From an uncultured Clostridia bacterium (lineage in GTDB: Bacteria; Bacillota; Clostridia; TANB77; CAG-508), in contig CAKPKF010000021.1 in NCBI GenBank assembly GCA_934167175.1, forward strand, positions 1 to 22,718: a stretch of DNA of 22,718 nt. Reading direction: 5' to 3'. Numbering within the stretch: position 1 is the first letter of the stretch; the number at the start of each line of letters is the position of its first letter. Below are positions 6,943-15,844 of this stretch, in pieces. Made by a program: the position numbers and the translations under genes. The notes below the pieces were generated by a model. The model saw nothing but the letters and a program-made list of their open reading frames with translations. It was not told the DNA's origin and searched no databases.

Positions 6943-8778
6943 ATGATAAGAATAATTATAGGCTATATTATGCTATACTTTGTTATTATGTTAGGAAGCA
7001 CATTCATTTCATACAAAACAAATAAAAGCTTAAGTAGTTCAATACCAATAGATATATTAACAAATATAGCAGTGTTATATGTATTTGGACTCTTTAATAT
7101 TCTATTAATAGGAGTAATTACAACTTCAGTTGTATCAATACTACTAGGAATATATGCGCTTGTAAAAATGAATAAAACACAAAGAGATACACTTGTAGAC
7201 TTTGGAACAATTTTCTTTAGTATAATATATTGTATATTTGCAATAACAACATATGAAAGACTTTCAAATATGTGGGATGAATTTACATGCTGGAGTTTAT
7301 TTACAAAGAAAATGTTTATTACAAATATATATGAAACAGATTGGTATCCGCCGGTACCAACTATATGGCAATACTATTGTTGTAAATTAATAGGAAATTA
7401 TACTCAAGGAATAGAAATGTTTGGATTATATATTTTCTCATTTTCATTATTATTGCCATTATTCAATATAAAAAAAGAAAAGAACTTAATATATAATTTA
7501 GTTTTAAGTGTAATTATTATATGCTTGCCAGGAATCTTTTCAGAAACATATTTTTATGAGGCACCATATGCAGATGCAATATTAGGATTATTATTAGGCT
7601 ATATATTTGTAGAAAGAATATTTAACACAAAATATACATATTCACTTGTAGTAGCATTATTTGTGTTAGCTCTAACAAAAGGAACAGGATTTTATATTGC
7701 AATAACAACACTAATTTGTTTCTTTGTATATGATGCAATAAAACAAATTAGAAATAAGGAAAAAATAGATAAAAAGAAATGTATAAGCAAAATAATTATA
7801 TTTTTACTTATATTAAGCAGTTTAGCATATTGGAATATATATAAAAACTTAAATTTTACAAAGGAAGACAATATAAATCTTATCTCTAAGAGTAAACTTG
7901 ATGAAACAGGAATAAAAAGATTTATAACAAGTTTCTTTACAGTCTCAATGAAAACAACATCTAGTTCATTAATGGCTGATATGATACAAGATAATTTGAT
8001 TACAATGTTAATAAAAGGAAGCTTGATTAATTCATATATTCAATTAAGTATAGGTGGATTTACATTATTGTTAGCATTAGGCTTTGTATTATTATACAAG
8101 AAAAACAATAAGGCAAAAAACGTTGCAATATATATTTTTGGAGGACTAATATTATATATTGGATTTTTGCAACTAGCATATTTTACAAAGTTTAATATGC
8201 AAGAAGCATTAACACATAACTCGTTTAGCAGATACATGAGTTCTTATTATATTGCAATGCTTATGACCTTTATAGCATTAGTAATTGATAAAAAAAGTGC
8301 TGATTATAAAAGAGATATTACAGTGCTAATGATAATTATATTAGCATTAACACCATTGAAAGATATAGCAAATATAACAATAAATTCAGGATTTTATAAC
8401 TACAAAATGAAAAGAGAATTATCAACCATAATAGAAGAAACCAATAAATTAAAACAAGAGGTACCAGCAAATAGTAAAATATATGTAATAAATCAGCAAC
8501 TAGAAGACAATAAATTTAAGTATTATATGTTACCAGAAAACAATGTAGAAATGGGAATATATTTCGGAAATAATTTTGCCCAAAACGAAAAAGAGCAATT
8601 TGAAAATATATTGTATAATACATATGATTACGTATATATACGAGCAACTGACGACTATTTTAATAATAATTATCAAGAATTATTTAATGAAAAAATAGAG
8701 AAAAAAGCAACATATAAAGTAATAAAAGATAACGGAAAAGAAAATTTAAAATTAGAAAGGATTGATATAAATGAGTAA
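6943..8778 (+). CDS. Polytopic membrane protein, GT-C glycosyltransferase-like
   Basis: This 611-residue protein has about eleven to twelve membrane helices in roughly its first 480 residues, then a soluble tail of about 130 residues on one face (it begins near KMKRELSTIIEETNKL). The first large loop has MWDEFTCWSLFTKKM around 110-124, with acidic residues D112 and E113, followed by DWYPPVPTIWQYY. An acidic pair at this place, followed by an aromatic Pro-rich loop, is the layout of GT-C (ArnT/PMT-like) glycosyltransferases that use lipid-phosphate sugars outside the membrane. I do not recognise a specific family. AGGGGA at 6932-6937 precedes the ATG. It lies between rfbC and rfbB and overlaps rfbB by 8 bases, so it is likely expressed with the rhamnose genes. 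A Wzy-like polymerase is an alternative. Confidence 0.6.
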   Translation: MIRIIIGYIMLYFVIMLGSTFISYKTNKSLSSSIPIDILTNIAVLYVFGLFNILLIGVITTSVVSILLGIYALVKMNKTQRDTLVDFGTIFFSIIYCIFAITTYERLSNMWDEFTCWSLFTKKMFITNIYETDWYPPVPTIWQYYCCKLIGNYTQGIEMFGLYIFSFSLLLPLFNIKKEKNLIYNLVLSVIIICLPGIFSETYFYEAPYADAILGLLLGYIFVERIFNTKYTYSLVVALFVLALTKGTGFYIAITTLICFFVYDAIKQIRNKEKIDKKKCISKIIIFLLILSSLAYWNIYKNLNFTKEDNINLISKSKLDETGIKRFITSFFTVSMKTTSSSLMADMIQDNLITMLIKGSLINSYIQLSIGGFTLLLALGFVLLYKKNNKAKNVAIYIFGGLILYIGFLQLAYFTKFNMQEALTHNSFSRYMSSYYIAMLMTFIALVIDKKSADYKRDITVLMIIILALTPLKDIANITINSGFYNYKMKRELSTIIEETNKLKQEVPANSKIYVINQQLEDNKFKYYMLPENNVEMGIYFGNNFAQNEKEQFENILYNTYDYVYIRATDDYFNNNYQELFNEKIEKKATYKVIKDNGKENLKLERIDINE

Positions 8779-9739
8779 AAATATTTTAGTAACAGGAGCT
8801 GCAGGATTCATAGGAGCAAACTTTGCAGAATATTTTGTAAACAAACATCCAGAATACAATGTAATTGTATTAGATAAATTAACATATGCAGGAAATATGG
8901 ACAACCTAAAAAAAGTTCAAGACAAAATCAAATTTAAAAAAGGTGATATATGCGATTTTGAATTTGTTACAAGCTTATTTGAAAAATACAATATAGATGG
9001 AGTAATTCATTTTGCAGCAGAATCTCATGTAGATAACAGTATAAAAAATCCATTCATTTTCACTCAAACAAATGTAATGGGAACACATACATTATTAGAA
9101 GCAGCTAAAAGAGCTTGGGGAGAAGGTAGCGAAAATAAATTCCTACACGTATCAACAGATGAAGTATATGGAGCATTAGGAGAAGAAGGATACTTCACAG
9201 AAAAATCACCTATAAAACCAAGTAGTCCATATTCATCATCAAAAGCAAGTTCAGATTTAATTGCATTTGCATATTGCGAAACATATAAAATGAATGTAAA
9301 TGTAACAAACTGTTCAAATAACTATGGACCATATCAACACAACGAAAAATTAATACCACACATGATAAAATTAGCAATGAATAATGAAAAATTACCAGTA
9401 TATGGAACAGGAAAAAATGTTAGAGACTGGTTATATGTTGAAGACCACTGTGAAGCAATAGACTTAGTATTCCACAATGGTAAAAAAGGAGAAAGATACA
9501 ACATAGGTGGACACAACGAAAAAAGAAATATAGAAATAGTTAAATTAATTTTAAAACAATTAGGAAAATCAGAAGATCTAATAGAATATGTAGAAGACAG
9601 AAAAGGTCATGATTACAGATATGCAATAGATCCAACAAAAATTAAAAATGAACTAGGATGGGAACCAAAAACAAAATTTGAAGATGGAATAATAAAAACA
9701 ATAGATTGGTACATAAATAATCCTGAATGGTTGAAATAA
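8771..9739 (+). CDS. rfbB: dTDP-glucose 4,6-dehydratase
   Basis: This 322-residue extended short-chain dehydrogenase has NAD-binding TGAAGFIGANF at 8-18, LDKLTYAGNMDNL at 34-46, HFAAESHVDNSI at 80-91, the catalytic triad-like STDEVYG with T129, D130 and E131, and Y154-x3-K158 (YSSSK). SNNYGPYQHNEKLIP and the later RDWLYVEDHC are RmlB signatures. It converts dTDP-glucose to dTDP-4-keto-6-deoxyglucose, the second step of dTDP-rhamnose synthesis. Its ATG overlaps the previous gene, and AGAAAGG (8754-8760) is the ribosome site. It completes the four-gene pathway. No clear terminator follows. Confidence 0.95.
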   Translation: MSKNILVTGAAGFIGANFAEYFVNKHPEYNVIVLDKLTYAGNMDNLKKVQDKIKFKKGDICDFEFVTSLFEKYNIDGVIHFAAESHVDNSIKNPFIFTQTNVMGTHTLLEAAKRAWGEGSENKFLHVSTDEVYGALGEEGYFTEKSPIKPSSPYSSSKASSDLIAFAYCETYKMNVNVTNCSNNYGPYQHNEKLIPHMIKLAMNNEKLPVYGTGKNVRDWLYVEDHCEAIDLVFHNGKKGERYNIGGHNEKRNIEIVKLILKQLGKSEDLIEYVEDRKGHDYRYAIDPTKIKNELGWEPKTKFEDGIIKTIDWYINNPEWLK

Positions 9740-9773
9740 TTGGAAAAAAATTACTTTGTTAAATAAAAAAGCA

Positions 9774-9785
9774 TATGATATCATA
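9774..9785. promoter_or_regulatory. 12-bp perfect palindrome upstream of the muramidase gene
   Basis: TATGATATCATA is a perfect palindrome 34 bases upstream of the muramidase ATG. Its left half contains TATGAT, which matches a -10 box at 5 of 6 positions, but no good -35 box lies 16-18 bases upstream. It could be an operator, part of a weak promoter, or chance in AT-rich DNA. Confidence 0.25.
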
Positions 9786-9818
9786 AATAAAAAAGAATGT
9801 AGGGGGACAGAGAGTTTT

Positions 9819-12557
9819 ATGAAAAAAATAGTTTCATTATTATTAATAGTTGTTATTATGAGTATGTCGCTATCAAATATAGTTTTTGCTATAAACGAAA
9901 TAAGCGATGATATAATAAGGGATGAACAGAAAAATGATAATAGTTTAGTAGAGAATGATACGAGTTTTGATTCTAAAGAAAATCAAAATGTAACCACAGA
10001 TAATGAAAACACTGAAAAAGAAAACAATAATGAAGAACAAGAAGATTCAAATAAAGAAATAATAAATGAAGAAAATGAAAATAATATTAATGAAGACGAG
10101 CAAGAAATAGAACAATATGAAAATATAGAAGAGAAAGCAGTTAAAGCTGAAATAGAAACAGGAACATATGTAATTAAGTCAGCATTAAATAAGAATAAAG
10201 TATTTGATATTTCAGGTGGAAATAAAAACAATTTAGCTAATTTACAAATATGGAGTAGAGATAGTGTACCTCAACAAAAATTTATAATTACAAAATTAAA
10301 TGATGGTTCATACATAATAATGGCAAAACATTCAAAAAAAGTATTAGATGTAGCTGGTGCTAAGAAAAAGAATGGAACAAATGTACAACAATATGAAAGT
10401 AATAATACAGATGCACAAAAATGGATACTAGAGCAAACAGACGATGGTTATATTAGTTTTGTATCAAAATGTAATAATTTATATATTGATATAGATGGAG
10501 CAAGTACAAAAAATGGAACAAATATACAACTATATGAGGGAAATAATACGTTAGCACAAAAGTTCATACTAGAAAAAGTAGAAGAACCTAGGCCAGAAAA
10601 AACAATAGATGATGGTGTATATACAATTTCTACAGCTTTAAATGCATCAAAAGTTTTAGAAATAAAAGATGGAAATAAATCAAATTATGCTAATTTACAA
10701 ATTTCTACTAATATAAATAAAGACTATCAAAAATTTAAAGTTACATATTTAAATGATGGGTATTATCGCATTGAATCTATTAATTCAAAAAAAGTATTAG
10801 ATGTAAATGGTGCAGGAGAAAGAAACGGTACAAATGTACAACAATATGAAAGTAACGGTTCGGATGCACAAAAATGGATTATATACAAAACTAAAGATGG
10901 TTACTACAATATCATTTCTAAGTGTAATGGACTTTATTTAGATATAGCTGGAGCTAGTACAAAAGATAAAACGAATGTACAAGTATACAGTGAAAATGAA
11001 AGTAAAGCACAAAAATTTCAGTTTAAAGCAGTTAAATCTTATTCAGGAACACAAACTATAAAAGATGGAACTTATGCTATAAAAAGTTATTTAAATGATA
11101 AGAAGTGCTTAGACATAAGTGGTGGATCACGAAATAATGGAGCTAATACACAATTATGGGATTATACAAATGTTAAACAACAAAAATATAATATAAAATA
11201 TTTAGGAAATGGTTACTATAGTATAATTGCCGTACATTCTAAGAAATCATTAGATGTGTCATCTGCATTAGCTGTAAACGGAACAAACGTGCAACAATAT
11301 GAATGGAATAATTCAAATGCACAAAAATGGATAATAAAACAAACAGATGATGGCTATTATAATATTATTTCTAAGTGTAACGATTTATTTATAAACGTAA
11401 CAGCAGGAAATACACAAAATGGAACTAATATACAAATGTATGAGGAAAATGGTTCAGATGCACAAAAATTTAAATTTGAAGAAGTTAAGATAGAAGTTGG
11501 AACTAAAACGATTTCAAATGGTACATATGTAATTAAATCAGTCTTAAATCCAAATAAATGTGTCGATATTAGTGGAGGCTCAAGAGCAAATTCAGCAAAT
11601 GTTCAATTATGGGATTTTGCAAATGTACAACAGCAAAGATTTGATATTACTTATATTGGTGATGGGTGCTATAAAATAATTTCAAGACATTCATCAAAAT
11701 CATTAGATGTAAATGAAGCTAAAAATATAAACGGAACAAATGTACAACAATATGAATGGAATAATTCAAATGCACAAAAATGGATAATAAAAGATGTAGG
11801 AAATGGATATTACAATATAATATCATTTTGCAATGATTTATACTTAGATATATCAGGTGGAAGTACATCTAATGGAACTAATATACAAATGTATGATGAC
11901 AATGGAACAAATTCACAAAAATTTATGTTTGAAAAATCATATGGAGGAATAGATGTTTCTACATTTAATTATGGAATAAATTGGGCACAAGTTGCAGATT
12001 ATGGAGTAGACTTTGCTTTAATTAGGGCAGGATTTAGAGGATATGAAAGTGGAACGATAGTACATGATAGTTATTTTTTAAGTAATATTCAAGGTGCGAA
12101 AGCGCATGGGATTAGAACGGGAATATATTTTTTCACACAAGCAGTTAATGAGGGAGAAGCAATTGAAGAAGCAAATTGGGCTATAAATGTAGCAAATCAA
12201 AATGGGTTAACATACCCAGTTATTGCAATCGATGTTGAGTGGTCTAATAAAGATAAAGATGGCCGTGCAGATTGGATATCAAATCAAGATAGAACAAATG
12301 TAGTAAATGCATTTTGTCGTACAGTTAGAAATGCTGGATATACACCTTTGATATATGCAAACATGGATTGGCTAAAAAACAAATTATATATGGACCAATT
12401 AAAAGAATATGATGTGTGGCTAGCTCACTATACATGGGATGTTAATAATAAATCAAATTATCAAGGTAATTATTCAATGTGGCAATATTCTAGCAAAGGA
12501 TCAATTAGTGGAATAGGTACAGCTGTTGATATGAACATATGTTATAAAGAATACTAA
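9819..12557 (+). CDS. Secreted GH25 muramidase-like protein with four ricin-type lectin domains
   Basis: From the ATG at 9819 the protein has 912 residues. A frame extension to a TTG at 9756 adds 21 residues that would bury the signal peptide, so 9819 is preferred. AGGGGGA at 9801-9807 gives a rather long spacing. Residues 1-24 form a signal peptide (Lys-Lys, hydrophobic core, NIVFA end). Residues 25-112 are an Asp/Glu/Asn-rich linker. Four ricin-B-type beta-trefoil modules follow, at about 115-253, 265-406, 416-557 and 567-708. Each has three QxW-like segments such as AQKWI, and the period is about 151 residues. The GH25 domain fills 709-912, with GGIDVS (D712) and AIDVEW (D805, E807) as catalytic-site residues. 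GH25 enzymes cut the MurNAc-GlcNAc bond of peptidoglycan; the lectin modules probably bind wall or surface sugars. Putting the catalytic domain last is notable. Confidence 0.9.
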   Translation: MKKIVSLLLIVVIMSMSLSNIVFAINEISDDIIRDEQKNDNSLVENDTSFDSKENQNVTTDNENTEKENNNEEQEDSNKEIINEENENNINEDEQEIEQYENIEEKAVKAEIETGTYVIKSALNKNKVFDISGGNKNNLANLQIWSRDSVPQQKFIITKLNDGSYIIMAKHSKKVLDVAGAKKKNGTNVQQYESNNTDAQKWILEQTDDGYISFVSKCNNLYIDIDGASTKNGTNIQLYEGNNTLAQKFILEKVEEPRPEKTIDDGVYTISTALNASKVLEIKDGNKSNYANLQISTNINKDYQKFKVTYLNDGYYRIESINSKKVLDVNGAGERNGTNVQQYESNGSDAQKWIIYKTKDGYYNIISKCNGLYLDIAGASTKDKTNVQVYSENESKAQKFQFKAVKSYSGTQTIKDGTYAIKSYLNDKKCLDISGGSRNNGANTQLWDYTNVKQQKYNIKYLGNGYYSIIAVHSKKSLDVSSALAVNGTNVQQYEWNNSNAQKWIIKQTDDGYYNIISKCNDLFINVTAGNTQNGTNIQMYEENGSDAQKFKFEEVKIEVGTKTISNGTYVIKSVLNPNKCVDISGGSRANSANVQLWDFANVQQQRFDITYIGDGCYKIISRHSSKSLDVNEAKNINGTNVQQYEWNNSNAQKWIIKDVGNGYYNIISFCNDLYLDISGGSTSNGTNIQMYDDNGTNSQKFMFEKSYGGIDVSTFNYGINWAQVADYGVDFALIRAGFRGYESGTIVHDSYFLSNIQGAKAHGIRTGIYFFTQAVNEGEAIEEANWAINVANQNGLTYPVIAIDVEWSNKDKDGRADWISNQDRTNVVNAFCRTVRNAGYTPLIYANMDWLKNKLYMDQLKEYDVWLAHYTWDVNNKSNYQGNYSMWQYSSKGSISGIGTAVDMNICYKEY
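11280..11792 (+). repeat. Near-identical 60-bp internal duplication in the lectin modules
   Basis: Bases 11280-11339 and 11733-11792 differ at only 2 of 60 positions. Both encode the segment GTNVQQYEWNNSNAQKWIIK. Their offset is 453 bases, exactly 151 codons, the period of the lectin modules, so modules 3 and 4 share this stretch by duplication or gene conversion. Modules 1 and 2 carry more diverged copies of the same motif. Confidence 0.85.
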
Positions 12558-12601
12558 AAAATGATTTAAAGATAATATATAATAATTTATAAGGTGGTAA
12601 A

Positions 12602-13603
12602 ATGGATGAAATTACAAATCCAAATATAGAAAACATAGAGGAAGAAGTCTTAGAAAAATCTCTAAGGCCTCAAACTTTGGACGATTATACAGGTCAAACA
12701 ATAGTAAAAGAAAATATGAAAATTTATATAGAAGCGGCGAAAAAAAGAGGGGACTCTTTAGACCATGTTTTATTATATGGACCTCCAGGTCTTGGAAAAA
12801 CAACACTTTCAAATATAATAGCAAATGAAATGGGGTCAAATATTAAAATAACCTCTGGACCTGTTATAGAAAAAGCAGGAGATCTAGCATCACTTCTTAC
12901 AAATCTGCAAGAAAACGATGTATTATTTATAGATGAAATACATCGTCTAAATAAAAATGTAGAAGAAATATTATACCCTGCATTAGAAGACTTTTCTTTA
13001 GATATTATGATAGGAAAAGGCCCAACAGCAAGGTCTATAAGATTAGACTTGCCCAAATTTACTTTAATTGGAGCAACAACAAAAGCAGGTTCACTTACAA
13101 CACCTCTTCGTGATAGATTTGGAATTGTTGAAAGACTAGAATTATATACGCCAGAAGACTTATGCACAATAGTAAAAAGATCAAGTAAAATTCTAGGAAT
13201 AGAAATAGAAGAAGATGCTGCAATGGAAATTGCAAGACGTTCAAGAGGAACACCACGTATAGCAAATAGAGTACTAAAAAGAGTTAGAGATTATGCATTA
13301 GTATTAGGTGATGGAAATATAGACTTAAAAATTGCGAAACTAGCATTAAATAAGTTAGAAATAGATGAACTTGGACTAGATAGAACAGATAGAAATGTTC
13401 TTCAAGTATTGATAGAACAATACAATGGTGGACCAGTAGGAATAGAATCACTAGCTGCATCAACAGGAGAAGAAATAGAAACAATAGAAGATGTATATGA
13501 ACCATACTTAATGCAAATAGGGTTTGTATCTCGTACACCACGAGGAAGAATTGCACTTCCAAGAGCATATGAACATTTAGGATATAAATATGAGGAAAAA
13601 TAA
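12602..13603 (+). CDS. ruvB: Holliday junction branch migration ATPase RuvB
   Basis: This 333-residue AAA+ ATPase is of normal RuvB length. It has SLRPQTLDDYTGQ at 20-32, Walker A GPPGLGKT at 60-67, Walker B LFIDEIHRL near 108-116, the sensor-1 region IGATTKAGSLTTPLRDRFG, and arginine-rich RRSRGTPRIANR. The C-terminal winged helix contains GGPVGIESLAAS and ends with PRGRIALPRAYEHLG. RuvB drives branch migration of Holliday junctions with RuvA during recombination repair. RuvA is not in the window, and ruvB sits alone among surface-glycan genes. Its ribosome site is AAGGTGG just upstream. A -10-like TATAAT at 12578-12583 lacks a good -35. The stop and the next start share a base (TAATG at 13601-13605). 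Confidence 0.97.
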   Translation: MDEITNPNIENIEEEVLEKSLRPQTLDDYTGQTIVKENMKIYIEAAKKRGDSLDHVLLYGPPGLGKTTLSNIIANEMGSNIKITSGPVIEKAGDLASLLTNLQENDVLFIDEIHRLNKNVEEILYPALEDFSLDIMIGKGPTARSIRLDLPKFTLIGATTKAGSLTTPLRDRFGIVERLELYTPEDLCTIVKRSSKILGIEIEEDAAMEIARRSRGTPRIANRVLKRVRDYALVLGDGNIDLKIAKLALNKLEIDELGLDRTDRNVLQVLIEQYNGGPVGIESLAASTGEEIETIEDVYEPYLMQIGFVSRTPRGRIALPRAYEHLGYKYEEK

Positions 13604-15075
13604 TGAAAAATAAAAAGAAATTATTTGAAGATATAGGAATATTCTTTATTATATTAATTTGTGTAAGTTATTTTATTTTTAGCAAAGAAATAGGAGATTT
13701 AGATGAAATATGGAACTACAATTTTGCAAATTGTATAGCAAAAGGAATGGTTCCATACAAAGATTTTAATATAGTAATAACACCCTTGCTTTCAATAATA
13801 GAATCAATATTTTTAAGAATATGTAATGAGCTAATAACAATGAGAATATTAGCAGTTATACTAAATAGCTTAAATTTATTTTTAATATATAAAACACAAG
13901 AAAAATTAGGAATAAAAAGAAGTGTAAGTATAATTACAACAGCAGTAATTGCTTATTTAGTAAAAAAATATTTATGCATAGATTATAATTGGTTTGTACT
14001 ATTTTTAAGTTTAGTTATAATCAATATAGAATTTAGTAAGTTAAAATCTAATAAAATCCAAAACTTAATTATTGGAATATTAGCAGGAATGTGTATATGC
14101 ACAAAACAAACAACAGGAGTTTTTATATGCTTTGCAATAGTAATGTATAAAACTCTTTTTGCGATAAAAACAAGGCAAAAAGAAGATATTATAAAAGTAT
14201 TCTCAGTAATAATTGGAATAGCAATTCCAACGATGATATTAATGTTATATCTTGCAATTAATGGAGCAATAAATAGTTTTATAGATTATTGTATATTAGG
14301 AATAAAAACATTTAACAACAAAATATCATATATAAATTTAATAAAATCTGATATATTAAGTATAAAAATATTGTCTGTAATAGTACCTATTTCAATGATT
14401 TTATTAAGCACATATTCAATAATAAAAAAAGATAAAAAACTTTTATTTTTAGTTTGCTTAGGAATAGCAAATTTCGTTGTAGCATTTCCAATTTCAGATA
14501 ACATTCACTTTTTAATCGGAAGCACAATAACTTTAATAGGAATAGTATATGTGTTATATATGTACTTTTATAATCTTTTGAAAAATAAAAAAATAAAGCT
14601 ATTTTTCAAATTCTTTTGTGAAGATTTAGCTGTTGCAATATTAGTTTTAATAGGAATATGGAGTATTTACAAGAATTATAAATATATAAAACAGAAAAAT
14701 AATTACAGTACATTAAATCATTTTAAAAATATAACCATATCAGAAGAATTAGAAAATAAAATAAAAAATGTAGAAAGTTATATAGAAAATTCAGAAGAAA
14801 AAGTATATATATTAGACTCAGATGCAGCACTTTATAATATACCAATAGATACATACAATAAAGATTTTGATATGTTTAATAAAGGCAATTTAGGAGGAAA
14901 AGGCGAGCAAGGACAAATAGAAAAAATACAAAATATGAGTAATGTTAAAATTTTAATTAGAAAAGATGGATTAAGCAGAAATTGGCAAACACCTGAAGAA
15001 GTAAGAAAATATATAAAAGAAAATTTAGAAAAACAAGAAAGTATAGAAATTTTTGATGTTTATTATAAGGAGTAG
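13603..15075 (+). CDS. Polytopic membrane protein, GT-C/GT39-like glycosyltransferase
   Basis: This 490-residue protein has about ten membrane helices followed by a soluble C-terminal tail starting near residue 365. After the first helix comes GDLDEIWNYNFANCIAKGM and then VPYKDFNIVITPLL, up to about residue 63. An acidic pair (D34, E35) followed by an aromatic-rich loop and VPYxDF is a pattern I know from GT39/ArnT-like GT-C enzymes, which transfer sugars from polyprenyl phosphates outside the membrane. Substrate and acceptor are unknown. The start overlaps the ruvB stop, with GAGGA at 13592-13596 six bases upstream, so translation is coupled to ruvB. The gene is more A/T-rich than ruvB. It separates ruvB from queH and may be an insertion into a housekeeping cluster. 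Confidence 0.65.
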   Translation: MKNKKKLFEDIGIFFIILICVSYFIFSKEIGDLDEIWNYNFANCIAKGMVPYKDFNIVITPLLSIIESIFLRICNELITMRILAVILNSLNLFLIYKTQEKLGIKRSVSIITTAVIAYLVKKYLCIDYNWFVLFLSLVIINIEFSKLKSNKIQNLIIGILAGMCICTKQTTGVFICFAIVMYKTLFAIKTRQKEDIIKVFSVIIGIAIPTMILMLYLAINGAINSFIDYCILGIKTFNNKISYINLIKSDILSIKILSVIVPISMILLSTYSIIKKDKKLLFLVCLGIANFVVAFPISDNIHFLIGSTITLIGIVYVLYMYFYNLLKNKKIKLFFKFFCEDLAVAILVLIGIWSIYKNYKYIKQKNNYSTLNHFKNITISEELENKIKNVESYIENSEEKVYILDSDAALYNIPIDTYNKDFDMFNKGNLGGKGEQGQIEKIQNMSNVKILIRKDGLSRNWQTPEEVRKYIKENLEKQESIEIFDVYYKE

Positions 15076-15081
15076 AAAAAA

Positions 15082-15651
15082 ATGAAATTATTAATGCATA
15101 CATGTTGTGCACCATGTAGTGTGTATTGCATAGATTCACTAAGAAAAGAAGGAATAGAACCAACAGTATATTGGTATAACCCAAACATACATCCATATAT
15201 GGAATATAAAGCAAGAAGAGACTGCTTAAAAGAATATACAAAAAGTATAAATGTAGAAGCAATATTTGAAGAAAACTATGGACTAGATGAATTTTGCAAA
15301 AATGTAATAGGAGACTTAGAAAATAGATGTTCAAACTATTGCTACAGAGTACGACTAGAGCAAACAGCAAAATATGCAAAAGAAAATGGGTACGACACAA
15401 TAACAACAACACTTCTAGTAAGCCCATATCAAAAACATGAAGTATTAAAAGCACAAGCAGAAGAAATAGCAAAAAAATATGGACTAAACTTCTTATACAG
15501 AGACTTTAGAGTAGGCTTCAGAGAAGGACAAGCAAAAGCACGAGAACTAGGATTATATATGCAAAAATATTGTGGATGCATATTTTCAGAAGAAGATAGA
15601 TATTATAACCGCATTCAAAAAGATAAGGAAAATGCTCAAAAAACTAAATAA
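15082..15651 (+). CDS. queH: Epoxyqueuosine reductase QueH (DUF208 family)
   Basis: This 189-residue protein matches QueH. It has MHTCCAPCS at 5-13 with C8, C9 and C12, YWYNPNIHPYMEY at 30-42, RCSNYCYRVRLEQTA with C83 and C87, TTTLLVSPYQKHE at 108-120, the RDFRVGFREG segment, and CGC at 164-166. The conserved cysteines are known in this family to bind an iron-sulfur cluster and metal. QueH reduces epoxyqueuosine in tRNA to queuosine and replaces the unrelated QueG. AAGGAG at 15067-15072 precedes the ATG, which lies 6 bases after the previous stop. It ends the ruvB transcript, with a hairpin terminator about 50 bases downstream. No other queuosine gene is in the window. Confidence 0.92.
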   Translation: MKLLMHTCCAPCSVYCIDSLRKEGIEPTVYWYNPNIHPYMEYKARRDCLKEYTKSINVEAIFEENYGLDEFCKNVIGDLENRCSNYCYRVRLEQTAKYAKENGYDTITTTLLVSPYQKHEVLKAQAEEIAKKYGLNFLYRDFRVGFREGQAKARELGLYMQKYCGCIFSEEDRYYNRIQKDKENAQKTK

Positions 15652-15700
15652 AAATAAATTCTGATAAAGCCATTTTTTATTATAGTAAATTTTAATAATT

Positions 15701-15731
15701 AAAAAAGATGTGAAAATTCACATCTTTTTTT
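15701..15731 (+). terminator. Intrinsic terminator after queH, probably bidirectional
   Basis: GATGTGA (15707-15713) pairs with TCACATC (15718-15724) around loop AAAT. The stem is extended by six A-T pairs (15701-15706 with 15725-15730) and ends in a seven-T tract. The A-tract on the left makes it usable from the other strand too. Confidence 0.88.
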
Positions 15732-15760
15732 GTTAAATGCTGTAAAATGCCCAAAAAGGG

Positions 15761-15789
15761 TTGAAATTTTTTTAACTTATATATATAAT
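15761..15789 (+). promoter_or_regulatory. Near-consensus sigma-A promoter for the LCP-led glycan operon
   Basis: TTGAAA (15761-15766) and TATAAT (15784-15789) are separated by exactly 17 bases, matching 5 of 6 and 6 of 6 consensus positions. It lies 29 bases after the queH terminator and about 55 bases upstream of the LCP gene start. The expected start of transcription is near 15796. This is the best promoter in the window. Confidence 0.82.
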
Positions 15790-15844
15790 AAAAATTGTAA
15801 GTTTAAAAAGAAAAAATATATAAAATAATGAAAAAAGGAGAAAA

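Noticed and set aside
9756..9818. Upstream TTG start for the muramidase gene
   Set aside because: It would place 21 mostly polar residues before an obvious signal peptide and has no ribosome site; the ATG at 9819 follows AGGGGGA.
12724..13167. A 147-codon minus-strand open frame inside ruvB
   Set aside because: It is fully antisense to well-conserved ruvB coding sequence and has no motifs; it reflects codon bias in AT-rich DNA.
15750..15760. CCC-AAAAA-GGG mini-hairpin just upstream of the -35 box
   Set aside because: Only three base pairs; likely chance.
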